DNA from: JALOLG01 sp963776935
GTDB taxonomy: Bacteria > Actinomycetota > Acidimicrobiia > Acidimicrobiales > Ilumatobacteraceae
Direction of reading: 5' to 3'
DNA: 64,000 bases
NCBI GenBank assembly: GCA_963776935.1
Contig: CAVZOP010000009.1
Coordinates: forward strand, 283,754 to 347,753
The notes below the pieces were generated by a model. That model had not been told where the DNA came from, did not search any database, and saw only the letters and a list, made by a program, of their open reading frames with translations. Position numbers and translations under genes: made by a program. Positions 37,645-45,993 of this stretch are shown here, piece after piece (the first letter of the stretch is position 1; the number at the start of each line of letters is the position of its first letter).

Positions 37645-38034
37645 TCACTCGTCAGGCACGACGATGGCCGGTGTGTCCTGACTGAAGACGTTGAGCCAGA
37701 TGCCGTCGCGTTCCATCCATAACGAGCTGACGAACATCGTTCGAGGGCCTTGGGCGACACCACCCCGCACCGGTTCATAGTCGGCGCGATAGCAGAGCAT
37801 CGCAGCGACGGGAGAGACCAGGATCAGCCGCGCCTCGGTGATGGAGTAGGAAGCCACCGTCGGTCCGTCGGCGAGCTGATCGGCATGTTCGGACCGATCG
37901 GCAAACCCGGTCGGGTACAGGCCCACGAAGTCGTCGGACAGCAACGCCCGGTCGGTGTCGCCGTCGCCGCGGGCGAGTGCCTCCCAGACCTCGGTCTCGA
38001 GCGCGAGCACGAACTCGATGTCGATCTCGCCCAT
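37645..38034 (-). CDS. DUF4440/SnoaL-like protein
   Basis: A 129-residue NTF2-fold protein starting MGEIDIEFVLALETEVWEAL with the typical ARGDGDTDRALLSDDFVGLYPTG and final strands RTMFVSSLWMERDGIWLNVF. DUF4440 members are small ligand-binding or enzyme domains; no partner gene points to a role. Alone between the protease and the repeat-peptide gene. Confidence 0.75.
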   Translation of the reverse strand: MGEIDIEFVLALETEVWEALARGDGDTDRALLSDDFVGLYPTGFADRSEHADQLADGPTVASYSITEARLILVSPVAAMLCYRADYEPVRGGVAQGPRTMFVSSLWMERDGIWLNVFSQDTPAIVVPDE

Positions 38035-38079
38035 GGCACCAGTGTCGCACCGACGCCGTCGGTGGGTCAGGGTTCGGAT

Positions 38080-38292
38080 CTAGAACCGCCGGCGCCGACC
38101 TGGTGTCACCGCGGCACCCACGACGGCGGCTTTGGCGACGGGCGATCGGCCTGGCGTCACGGCGGCGCCGACGACGGCGGCTTTGGCGACGGGTGATCGG
38201 CCCGGTGACACCGCGGCGCCCACAACAGCGGCCTTGGCGACCGGCGCACCGATCACCCCGACTCGTCCGACTCGTCCTGGTCTCACTGGCAT
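38080..38292 (-). CDS. 70-aa protein of three 17-residue repeats
   Basis: Basic, Ala/Val-rich peptide: MPVRPGRVGRVGVIGA, then three near-identical units PVAKAAVVGAAVSPGRS, PVAKAAVVGAAVTPGRS and PVAKAAVVGAAVTPGRR, ending RRRF. Each unit has an Ala/Val-rich hydrophobic stretch closed by PGR. The ATG is 1 bp after the DUF6325 stop (TGACATG), so translation is probably coupled. The start resembles the basic N-terminus of small actinobacterial SHOCT-type proteins encoded after DUF6325, but the repeats are unlike them. It may bind membranes or nucleic acid; unknown. Confidence 0.6.
   Translation of the reverse strand: MPVRPGRVGRVGVIGAPVAKAAVVGAAVSPGRSPVAKAAVVGAAVTPGRSPVAKAAVVGAAVTPGRRRRF
38102..38254 (-). 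repeat. Three tandem 51-bp coding repeats
   Basis: Units at 38102-38152, 38153-38203 and 38204-38254, exactly 51 bp each, encode the 17-residue repeats of the small protein. Differences are mostly silent, pointing to selection for the peptide sequence after duplication. Not a CRISPR array: there are no unique spacers. Confidence 0.7.
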
Positions 38293-38293
38293 G

Positions 38294-38767
38294 TCAGTCT
38301 CCTTCGGTGGTGGTTGCGTCGGCGGCTTCGTCGGCTTCGACGGCGGCGATGATCGCCTGAATCGGGATCCGACCGTTGGCGATCAGCTGCCCACCTGCAC
38401 GGCGTGCCGCTGACGCGAACGGGGCCGCCCACAGGTTCTCCCAGATCAGGACGCCGGCGACGCTGCCGGGGTCCATGGCAGCGGCCAGGTGCTCGACGTC
38501 CTCCTCGGCGAGCATCTGGGCGAGCTCGGCCTCGAGGGTCTGCAGTTCGCCGAGGTCGTCGAGGTCCTCGAGCTCGATCGCATCGACCGAGCCGTCCTCG
38601 TTCTTGGCGAGTATCAGCACGTCGATCAAGCGGATCGTCCCGGCGTTGACCAGTGCGAGCAGCTCCTCGGTCATCTCGCCGGTGAAGTTGCTCGCTCCGG
38701 CGGGGAACTCGACGACGAGATAGTCGACGGGTCCGAGCTCGTTGATGGTTACGTCTGTCATCGTCAT
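38294..38767 (-). CDS. DUF6325 family protein
   Basis: A 157-residue acidic protein: ELGPVDYLVVEFPAGASNF, LVNAGTIRLIDVLILAKNED, an acidic helix LEAELAQMLAEEDVEHLAAA, then WENLWAAPFASAARRAGGQL with RIPIQAIIAAVEAD. This pattern is the DUF6325 family, common in actinobacteria and often next to small SHOCT-like or repeat proteins; its role is unknown, possibly in stress response or at the envelope. ATG 38767 or ATG 38761 starts it. The upstream region holds two TCACC/GGTGA inverted repeats shared with the divergent DUF1622 gene. Confidence 0.78.
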   Translation of the reverse strand: MTMTDVTINELGPVDYLVVEFPAGASNFTGEMTEELLALVNAGTIRLIDVLILAKNEDGSVDAIELEDLDDLGELQTLEAELAQMLAEEDVEHLAAAMDPGSVAGVLIWENLWAAPFASAARRAGGQLIANGRIPIQAIIAAVEADEAADATTTEGD

Positions 38768-38797
38768 CCCGTTTCGTTCGTCCGAGTGGTTGGTTCC

Positions 38798-38899
38798 ACT
38801 CAACTCTCGGAGGGGTGAATGGTCACCACCCGGCAGGGGTGATCTGACCGCGATCACCCGCGAGGTGGTGATGCGGATCATCCAACGTCGGTGTTGAGT
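38798..38899. promoter_or_regulatory. Divergent regulatory region with two TCACC...GGTGA inverted repeats
   Basis: Inverted repeat 1 is TCACC-N10-GGTGA at 38823-38842, and repeat 2 is TCACC-N8-GGTGA at 38854-38871. A TTGAGT hexamer lies on the minus strand at 38803-38798 and on the plus strand at 38894-38899, about 19 and 22 bp from the nearest repeat. Each repeat therefore flanks a possible promoter, one for DUF6325 and one for DUF1622. The same repeat occurs upstream of two more genes nearby. Confidence 0.55.
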
Positions 38900-38955
38900 T
38901 GCAGCATCGAGACCCGCCAACGTGGGTGTGGCTGAACGCGGAAGGAACTGCGGCG

Positions 38956-39324
38956 ATGCACTTCGAGGAGTCGATGGAGCACGTCGTGCAGGCGTTCGAG
39001 GTGTCGGGGTGGTGATCCTCGCGATCGGTTCGATCATCGCCCTCATCGGTGCCGGTGTCGCCATGATGCGAGGTGAACGCTTGGAGGCGTACAAACGAGC
39101 TCGGCAAGACATCGGCCGGGCAATCCTGCTCGGGCTCGAGGTGCTGATCATCGCCGACATCGTGCAGACGATCACGATCGACCCGACGCTCGAGCGGTGG
39201 CACTCGGGTTGATCGTGGTGGTGCGTACGTTTCTCAGCTTCTCGCTCGAGATCGAGCTCGACGGTGTGTCCCGTGGCGCAAGCGTCGTGAGATCAACGAA
39301 CGCTCCGAGGCGGCACCCCAGTGA
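38956..39324 (+). CDS. DUF1622 membrane protein, three frameshifts
   Basis: A small integral membrane protein of the DUF1622 family (~122 aa). Fragments in three frames join cleanly: MHFEESMEHVVQAFEVSG, then VVILAIGSIIALIGAGVAMM with RARQDIGRAILLGLEVLIIADIVQTITIDPTLER, then VALGLIVVVRTFLSFSLEIELDG, then PWRKRREINERSEAAPQ. The first two breaks (about 39010 and 39194) are each one G lost from a G-run; the third is near 39265. All family hallmarks are there in order, so the native gene is very probably intact. The role is unknown. The stop overlaps the next GTG. Confidence 0.75.
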
Positions 39325-39533
39325 CGGTTTACGAAGCTTCGGTGCGAGGCGAGATGAGCGATGTGCTCCGTGCTGCGTTCACCGATTGCGTGATCGTCGC
39401 TGGCAGGGGCATCACGACTGTCCGATTTCGCCCGGAAGCGCTGCGCGACGTGCTCGACCGCTTCCAGGACTTCGGCCTCGATCTCATCGAGCTCCGGCTG
39501 TGCGACGCGGCGAGCGGCCAGCCGCCGGACTGA
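39321..39533 (+). CDS. Small 70-aa protein, paralogue of the 42357-42608 product
   Basis: GTG 39321 overlaps the DUF1622 stop (GTGA) and gives MTVYEASVRGEMSDVLRAAF, CVIVAGRGITTVRFR and LRDVLDRFQDFGLDLIELRL. Pattern: strand, helix, two strands, helix (xLLDRLQxxGLxLxE), strand, a compact alpha/beta sandwich like ACT-type or sensor domains. The 83-aa product at 42357-42608 shares the layout (RFVEISVAGELD, VTVTADGDVTRLRLR, GLLDRLQSTGLKILEVVR). No family recognised. It is the second gene of a unit behind the shared inverted repeat. Confidence 0.65.
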   Translation: MTVYEASVRGEMSDVLRAAFTDCVIVAGRGITTVRFRPEALRDVLDRFQDFGLDLIELRLCDAASGQPPD

Positions 39534-39534
39534 T

Positions 39535-42137
39535 TCAGACCAGACGCAGCTGGCGCCCGACCTCGACGGCTTCCCGCCGGGAGGCGACACCCAACTTGCG
39601 GTAGACGCTCTTCACGTGCGACTTGAGGGTGTTGAGGGAGACGTACAGCGCGGATGCGATCTCCTGATAGGTGAGCCGGCTGCAGAGGTAACGCAGGACC
39701 GTCACCTCGCGGTCGCTGAGCTGTTCGACCAGCGACGTCGCGGCACGCGGTCGGAGTGCCGCCGGGGCCGTGGTGGCGGCGTGGATCAACTCGTCGATGT
39801 ACGGCTCCAAACCCCGTGTCGGAGTCACGGACATCAGCAACCGCAGCACGTCGGGCGCGATGTCGATCACGGTGCGTCTGAGACCCTCGGACTGCGCTTC
39901 CAGCAGCGCCGTCGTGAATGCCGCGGTGGCGCCTTCGATATCACGATCGATCGTCGTCAGGGCAAGCAGGACGTTGCGTACCACGCGGTCACGCAGGGAC
40001 ATCGCCGGTGGCAGGCGATCGAACATGCCGGCCGCTCCTTGCAGGTCTCCGTTGGCGAGGGCGAAACGGAGGCGAAGCAGGGGCGCCCTCGAGTCGTCGC
40101 CGAGGGCGTCGATCAACTCGGGCGCCACCAGCGGTCGGAACTGCATCGCCTGGCAGGCGGCTTCGACGTCGAACATCGCTCGTACAGCCGGCGATGCGGC
40201 CGAGAGGAAATGACGGGCGAGGTGCAAACCGGCGGCGGCAGATTCCTCGTCGCCGGTGACCCGGGCAACGACCGCTTGTTGGAGCGCGACGAGGCTCTTG
40301 AGCTGGGGGCGGCCGCCCAGATCGGCGCTGTGACTCGTGCGCACGAGCTGGTCGTGCGCGGACGCGTCGTCGAGACGTTCGAGGGCGATGCCGGCCAGTG
40401 TGATGCCGGCGAAGATGCGTCCCGCATCGCTCGGTGCGAGTCGCATCTGGTCGGCCGACGCGATCGCGGCCCTGGCGCGCTGCTCAGCCCTGCGAATCTC
40501 ACCGTCCTGTAGCGCGATCCATCCTTGGAGGCCGGGTACACGAACGTTGTCCGTCACGGGGTGACCGGTCGGTTGGCGCTCGGTTGCGGCGAGTATCTCT
40601 GCCGCCGCGACAGTTTCGCCGAGCAACAGGTGGGCGCGGGCGAGCAACGTCGGCAATCCCGATCGAATGCCCTCGAGCGGCATACCGGCGCTGGCCTTCA
40701 GCGCGTCCCGGACCCGCACCAACGCCTCCTCCGCCTGTCCGCGTGCGCAGAAGTGTTCCGCCCAGACGCCCTGCAGCGTCATCGCGACCGTCGCGGTCGG
40801 GCTGGGGTGGGTCTGATCGATGTGGTTGAACCACCACACCGAATCGTCGGGGTTCACCGTGGCTGCCGCGACGAGGACGAAGTGGAGCACCTGCTCGGGG
40901 TCGGTGACGACGACCTCTCGGCCGTACTGGTCCAGCCACCAACGAACGACCGACATGGAAGTCTCCGGATCGACGACATCCATCCACCGGGCCAACGTCC
41001 GCCTGACGATGGCGGCCGATTGCTCCACGTTGCCCCCGACGGCGGCCTGCTGAAGCGCGGCCACGGTGTTCCCGCGGTTTTCCAGCGCGGTCGCGGCTCG
41101 CTCGTGCGTCTCACGCCAGCGCGACCCGCCGCTGGCACGTAGACGGGCACGCAGGAACGCCCCGAAAAGGTGGTGGTATCGGTACCAACCGTTCCCGAGG
41201 TCGAGCCGCACGACGAACAAGTTGTGCGCCACCAATCGGTCGAGCAGCAGCGCCGCGTCGGCACGTCCGGTGACTTCCTCGCACAGCGTTGCGTCGAACT
41301 CCTCGAGCACCGAGGTCGTGTAGAGGAAGTCGACGAGGTCGCCGTCGAGCGAGTTCAGGACCTCATCGACGAGGAACTCGGCGACGGCGCGATCGGTCGA
41401 CCGAAGGCGTCGAGGAACGTCCCGTGGTGGGTTGCCTGCCGCATCGCGAGCGTCGCCAGTTGCACACCGGCCGGCCATCCCTCGGTGAGGTCGTGCAACC
41501 GATTGACATGCTTCGGGTCCGTCGCGACTCCGTTGAGTTCGAGCGCGGCGGCCGTCTCCTCAGGAGAGAAGCACAGCTCATCGGTGTGCAGTTCCAGCAA
41601 CGAACCGGCGACACGGAGGCGACCGAGGGGCAACTGCGGGTGGACGCGGGTGCCGAGCACCACTCGGACGTTGCTGGGCAACATCGACACGAGTGATCCG
41701 AAGACCGCCGGCGTCCGCGGTGCCTGATGAAAGTCGTCGATCACGATCGCCATCGGCACGTCGGCCTCGCCCATGTCGTTCGCCAGGGCGGTCGCCAAGT
41801 CCTCGCACGGCGAGTCGCGCTGGAGCAGAATCGCTGCGTCGTCACCGACACCGGGCCATCGAGCGTCTACTGCCGACAACAGACCGCCCCAGAACCGCGT
41901 CGGCTCGGCATCGGCCTGGTTGCACGACAGCCACGCCGTCGATTCCTCGTTCGCCCTGGCCCAGGTCGACAGGAGTGATGTCTTGCCGAACCCAGCGGGC
42001 GCCGACACCACCCCGATCTGGTAGTTGCCGCCGTCGAGCCGTTCGTGAAGGTGCGGACGGGCCACTGTGGGAAGAACTGACGTCGGGATCGTCAGCTTGA
42101 CCGCGGCGTGACGTACGCGGTCGTCTGTGTTCGTCAT
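39535..42137 (-). CDS. MalT-type LuxR family ATP-dependent regulator, one frameshift
   Basis: A large regulator (~866 aa). Starts ATG 42137 (MTNTDDRVRHAAVKLTIPTS). Walker A VVSAPAGFGKTSLL is at 43-56, the Walker B region is MAIVIDDFHQ, and LTEGWPAGVQLATLAMR is the MalT-like sensor segment. A break near 41395 after HHGTFLDAFG resumes as STDRAVAEFLVDEVLNSLDG, then the winged-helix and TPR-like helices follow (YRYHHLFGAFLRARLR). The LuxR HTH closes it: LSDREVTVLRYLCSRLTYQEI with LNTLKSHVKSVYRKLGV. Such STAND regulators oligomerise on ATP and ligand and activate from repeated sites. The TCACC/GGTGA repeats around it are candidate targets. Confidence 0.85.
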
Positions 42138-42247
42138 GTGGTGATGCCTGCTGAGATGTGGCGGTTCGAGGGGCGGTGTCTCACGGTAGCAAACCTCTCC
42201 CCGAGGCCACTCGCCCGATCTGGGCAGCCGATCATCCTTGCAACCGA

Positions 42248-42293
42248 TCACCCGGTAGCGGGTGACGACATGTGAGGCAATGTCCCATACGGT
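42248..42293 (+). promoter_or_regulatory. Inverted repeat plus -10 box upstream of the 83-aa protein
   Basis: TCACC-CGGTAGCG-GGTGA at 42248-42265 (18 bp), followed 22 bp later by TACGGT (42288-42293), a TANNNT -10 box. The repeat would cover the -35 position, the usual site of a class II activator. It is 111 bp from the start of the divergent LuxR-type regulator gene. Confidence 0.55.
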
Positions 42294-42356
42294 GCAGATC
42301 ACTCCAAATCGACCAACGCGAGCCAGAACACACTGCGGGCCCAGAACGGAGAGGTC

Positions 42357-42608
42357 GTGCATCAACGATTCGTCGAGATCTCGGTCGCGGGCGAACTCGA
42401 CCCGGCGTCGACGGCGGACTTCGACCATGTCACGGTGACCGCCGATGGCGACGTGACTCGTCTGCGCCTCAGGGTTCGGGACGATTCAGTGTTGTACGGG
42501 TTGCTGGATCGCCTGCAGTCGACGGGTCTCAAGATTTTGGAGGTCGTTCGCCGCGACGGATTCGGCGACGAGCTCGGCGATGAGATGCGGGCGGACCCCG
42601 GCAGCTGA
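42357..42608 (+). CDS. Small 83-aa protein, paralogue of the 39321-39533 product
   Basis: Starts GTG 42357 and reads RFVEISVAGELDPASTADFD, VTVTADGDVTRLRLRVRDDS, VLYGLLDRLQSTGLKILEVV, with an acidic tail GDELGDEMRADPGS. It has the same strand/helix order and LLDRLQ-GL core as the 70-aa protein beside DUF1622. Monocistronic, between the regulator and the sulfatase, behind its own copy of the inverted repeat. Function unknown; two copies next to one regulator suggest a sensor or adaptor of the same circuit. Confidence 0.65.
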   Translation: MHQRFVEISVAGELDPASTADFDHVTVTADGDVTRLRLRVRDDSVLYGLLDRLQSTGLKILEVVRRDGFGDELGDEMRADPGS

Positions 42609-42612
42609 TCGA

Positions 42613-42658
42613 TCACCCGTGACAGGTGACGACTGATCACCCGAACTGGTCGTACTGT
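42613..42658 (+). promoter_or_regulatory. Inverted repeat plus -10 box upstream of the sulfatase
   Basis: TCACC-CGTGACA-GGTGA at 42613-42629, then a second partial copy (TCACC-CGAACT-GGTCG) from 42637, then TACTGT at 42653-42658 as a -10. The full repeat is 23 bp before the -10, almost the same as upstream of the 83-aa gene. Confidence 0.55.
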
Positions 42659-42767
42659 CGACCTCGTTCCCGAACGGCAAGACCGTGCTGTTCACGGACC
42701 GTCCGTGCCCGCCCACTGACGGGCCGCTGCCACGAACACCACCCATTCCTGCACGAAAGAGTTTCTG

Positions 42768-45140
42768 ATGACGACCTCGCCTGACCGGCATGCCCGCACG
42801 ATGTTGCCGATCCCGGATCGCCCCGCGCGGGGGTTGACGACCTTCGACGCCAAGGACCCGGACACGGCCTTTCCGCCGATCGAGCCGTTGCTCCCGCCCG
42901 AAGGGGCGCCCAACGTGCTGATCGTTCTTCTGGATGACGTCGGCTTTGGGGCGTCGAGCGCGTTCGGCGGTCCGTGTCAGATGCCGACCGCCGAGCGGCT
43001 GGCGGCAGGTGGTTTGAGGTTCAACCGGTTCCATACGACTGCCCTGTGCGCACCGACGCGGCAGGCGATGCTGACCGGGCGCAACCACCACTCGGTCGGA
43101 ATGGGCAGCATCACCGAGACGGCGACGTCGGCCCCCGGCAACAGTTCGATGCGTTCGAACACCAAGGCGCCGCTAGCGATGACGTTGAAGTTGAACGGGT
43201 ACTCGACGGCGCAGTTCGGCAAATGCCACGAGGTGCCGGTCTGGCAGACGTCCCCGATGGGTCCGTTCGATGCGTGGCCGTCGGGTGGTGGTGGGTTCGA
43301 GACGTTCTACGGGTTCATCGGTGGCGAGAACAACCAGTGGGAACCTGCGCTGTACGACGGCACGACGCCAGTCGAGCCGCCGGCCACGGAGGAGCAGGGC
43401 TATCACCTGACCGAGGACCTCGCTGATCGTGCTGTGGGGTGGATCCGTCAGCAGAAGGCGTTGATGCCCGACAAGCCGTTCTTCGTGTACTTCGCGCCGG
43501 GAGCGACACACGCCCCACACCACGTTCCCAAGGAGTGGGCCGACAAGTACGCGGGGCAGTTCGACGATGGTTGGGACGTCCAGCGCGAGCGCACGTTCGC
43601 CCGCCAGAACGAGCTGGGTGTCATCCCCGCCGAGACGGAGCTCACCGCTCGCCATGCGGAGATCACGGCGTGGGACGACATGCCGGCCGAGCTCAAGCCG
43701 GTGCTGGCGCGCCAGATGGAGGTGTACGCCGGGTTCCTCGAGCACACCGATCACCACGTCGGCCGGCTGATCGACGCCATCGACGACCTCGGCGCGCTCG
43801 ACAACACGCTGATCTACTACATCATCGGCGACAACGGCGCCTCTGCCGAGGGCACGATGAACGGCGCCTTCAACGAGATGGCCAACTTCAACGGCATGGC
43901 GGCACTCGAGACGCCCGAGTTCATGCTGAGCAAGATGGACGCGCTCGGCTCGCCCGAGTCCTACAACCACTACTCGGTCGGCTGGGCGTGGGCGATGAAC
44001 AGCCCGCTGCAATGGACCAAGCAGGTGGCGTCGCACTGGGGTGGCACCCGCAACGGCACGGTCGTCCACTGGCCGGCCGGGATCACCGAGGAGGGTGGCG
44101 TGCGGACGCAGTTCACGCACGTGATCGACGTCGCACCCACGATCCTGGAGGCCGCCGGGCTGCCGGAGCCGTCGATGGTGAACGGCGTGCTGCAGTCGCC
44201 GATGGAGGGCACCAGCATGCTCTATGCGTTCAACGAGCCCGATACGGCGGAACGTCACGAGTTGCAGTACTTCGAGATGTTCGGCAACCGCGGGATCTAC
44301 CACAAGGGGTGGAGCGCGGTCACCAAGCACAAGACTCCGTGGGTGATGGTCGGCGGAGTTCTCCCCGCGTTCGACGACGATGTGTGGGAGCTCTACGACG
44401 GCAGCAATGACTTCAGCCAGGCTCGCAACCTGGCGGCGGACGATCCGGCGATGCTCACCGCGCTGCAACGCCTGTGGCTGATCGAAGCCGCGAAGTACAA
44501 TGTGCTGCCACTCGACGACCGGACTGGGGAGCGCTTGAACCCCGAACTCGCCGGCCGGCCGACCTTGATCCGCGGCAACACTCAGCTGTTCTTTGCCGGG
44601 ATGGGCCGACTCTCTGAGAGCAGCGTGGTCAGCATCAAGAACAAGTCGTTCTCCGTGACCGCCGAGATCGACGTGCCCGAGGCCGGAGTGGAGGGCGTGA
44701 TCATGGCTCAAGGCGGGCGCTTCGGCGGATGGTGCGTCTATGCCAAGGATGGCAGGGCCAAGTTCGTGTACAACGTGCTCGGCATCCACGAGTTCGCCAC
44801 CGAAGCGGAGACGTCGATTCCGTCGGGCACGCACCAGGTGCGGATGGAGTTCGCCTACGACGGTGGCGGACTCGCGAAAGGCGGCGACGTCACTCTCTAC
44901 TACGACGGCACTGCCGTCGGAACGGGCCGAGTCGGCGCCACCCAACCGATGATCTTCTCGGCCGACGAGACGACAGACATCGGATACGAGTCCGGCACCA
45001 CTGTCACCCCCGACTACACGGCTCACACCAGCCGTTTCACCGGCAAGATCCATTGGGTCCAACTCGACGTCGGCGTCGACGATCACGACCACTTCATCGA
45101 TCCCGAAGAGCGCTTCCGGATCGCGATGGCTCGTCAGTAG
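42768..45140 (+). CDS. Type I arylsulfatase-like sulfatase, 790 aa
   Basis: A formylglycine-dependent sulfatase. The maturation motif CAPTRQAMLTGR has Cys94 (C-x-P-x-R), and metal ligands Asp56-Asp57 lie in VLIVLLDDVGFG; further active-site parts are FGKCHEVP, FFVYFAPGATHAPHHVP and YYIIGDNGAS. It is longer than the 530-residue AtsA type: residues ~610-790 add a beta-rich C-terminal domain (FSVTAEIDVPEAGVEGVIMA, VTLYYDGTAVGTGRVG) resembling a lectin-like jelly roll. GAAAGAG before ATG 42768 is the ribosome site. No signal peptide is visible. It would hydrolyse sulfate esters. No anaerobic or FGE-type activator gene is in the window. Confidence 0.88.
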   Translation: MTTSPDRHARTMLPIPDRPARGLTTFDAKDPDTAFPPIEPLLPPEGAPNVLIVLLDDVGFGASSAFGGPCQMPTAERLAAGGLRFNRFHTTALCAPTRQAMLTGRNHHSVGMGSITETATSAPGNSSMRSNTKAPLAMTLKLNGYSTAQFGKCHEVPVWQTSPMGPFDAWPSGGGGFETFYGFIGGENNQWEPALYDGTTPVEPPATEEQGYHLTEDLADRAVGWIRQQKALMPDKPFFVYFAPGATHAPHHVPKEWADKYAGQFDDGWDVQRERTFARQNELGVIPAETELTARHAEITAWDDMPAELKPVLARQMEVYAGFLEHTDHHVGRLIDAIDDLGALDNTLIYYIIGDNGASAEGTMNGAFNEMANFNGMAALETPEFMLSKMDALGSPESYNHYSVGWAWAMNSPLQWTKQVASHWGGTRNGTVVHWPAGITEEGGVRTQFTHVIDVAPTILEAAGLPEPSMVNGVLQSPMEGTSMLYAFNEPDTAERHELQYFEMFGNRGIYHKGWSAVTKHKTPWVMVGGVLPAFDDDVWELYDGSNDFSQARNLAADDPAMLTALQRLWLIEAAKYNVLPLDDRTGERLNPELAGRPTLIRGNTQLFFAGMGRLSESSVVSIKNKSFSVTAEIDVPEAGVEGVIMAQGGRFGGWCVYAKDGRAKFVYNVLGIHEFATEAETSIPSGTHQVRMEFAYDGGGLAKGGDVTLYYDGTAVGTGRVGATQPMIFSADETTDIGYESGTTVTPDYTAHTSRFTGKIHWVQLDVGVDDHDHFIDPEERFRIAMARQ

Positions 45141-45149
45141 AGCACGTTC

Positions 45150-45833
45150 GTGGCTGCCGGCCCACGCGTGGTCCGCGCCGACTCGCTCACACGGCAGGCG
45201 ATCCGGACACCGCGCGCGGCGGCGGTTGCGGGCATCGCCTTCGCGTTGCTGTTCACCACCGCGTTGGTGCTCGTGCGTCTCGCAATCCCGAGTGATCCAG
45301 AAGAAGCCGGATCCTGGCTGACCGACGAGGGCAAACGCGATGCTGTGGTGCTCGCCCTGAACCTGCTTCCGTTCGCCGGCATCGCGTTCCTCTGGTTCAT
45401 CGGTGTGGTTCGGGACCGGATCGGTCAGGGTGAGGACCGGTTCTTCGCGACCGTGTTCTTGGGCAGCGGAGTGCTCTTCATCGCGATGCTGTTCGCCGCG
45501 GCCGCGATCGCCGGCGGTCTCGTGCTGACGTCAAGCGAACATCCGGCACCGGGCGTGTGGTCGTTCGGTCGCCGCGTGAGTTTCACCTTGCTCACCGTGT
45601 ACGCCATGCGGATGGCTGCCGTGTTCACCATCTCCACGACCACCATCGCCACCCGCCTCGGACTGGCGCCGCGATGGCTTTCCGTGCTCGGCCTGGCGAC
45701 CGGCGTCACGCTCCTGTTGAGCGCCGGCGTCGTCCCGTGGATCGAGATCGTCTTCCCTGCATGGGTCCTGACGCTCAGCATCCATATCCTGGTGGTCTCG
45801 TTCCGTTCGAAGGGTCCGGCGTTGAGCGGCTGA
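45150..45833 (+). CDS. Hypothetical membrane protein downstream of the sulfatase
   Basis: A 227-residue protein from GTG 45150, with about five or six membrane segments: AAVAGIAFALLFTTALVLV, LALNLLPFAGIAFLWFIGVV, FLGSGVLFIAMLFAAAAIAG, SFTLLTVYAMRMAAVFTIST, LGLATGVTLLLSAGVVPW and FPAWVLTLSIHILVV. A charged loop carries VRDRIGQGEDRFFATV. Similar proteins occur singly in actinobacteria, without known function. It starts 9 bp after the sulfatase stop, so it belongs to the same transcript and probably to the same regulated set. Confidence 0.7.
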   Translation: MAAGPRVVRADSLTRQAIRTPRAAAVAGIAFALLFTTALVLVRLAIPSDPEEAGSWLTDEGKRDAVVLALNLLPFAGIAFLWFIGVVRDRIGQGEDRFFATVFLGSGVLFIAMLFAAAAIAGGLVLTSSEHPAPGVWSFGRRVSFTLLTVYAMRMAAVFTISTTTIATRLGLAPRWLSVLGLATGVTLLLSAGVVPWIEIVFPAWVLTLSIHILVVSFRSKGPALSG

Positions 45834-45860
45834 ACTCCCGGCTCAGCGATCGGTCACAAC

Positions 45861-45888
45861 TGGTCGGAAAGTGGGATTCGAACCCCGA
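45861..45888 (-). other. tRNA 3'-end-like fragment, possible attachment site remnant
   Basis: On the minus strand, TTCGAATCCCACTTTCCGACCA looks like a T-loop, half T-stem, acceptor and CCA of a tRNA, with no matching 5' parts upstream. The T-stem pairs only partly with the CGGGG before it. It aligns with the clearer tRNA-Pro fragment 3.2 kb to the right in the same orientation. Such 3'-end copies are left when elements integrate into tRNA genes. Confidence 0.45.
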
Positions 45889-45993
45889 GCCGCTGCTGGG
45901 TTCGCCGATGTCGGGCGGAGGGCCGTCGCGGTCCCCCGCCGCGCCTTGCCGCCTGTCGGGGTGAGTGCCGCTCGACCTGGGAATACTCCCGCG

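Noticed and set aside
38102..38254. Three equal tandem repeats resembling a short CRISPR array
   Set aside because: Units abut with no unique spacers, are in frame, and encode a repeated peptide; no cas genes nearby.
39616..40512. 298-aa plus-strand ORF opposite the LuxR-type regulator
   Set aside because: Shadow frame; the minus-strand frame carries the HTH and TPR sequence.
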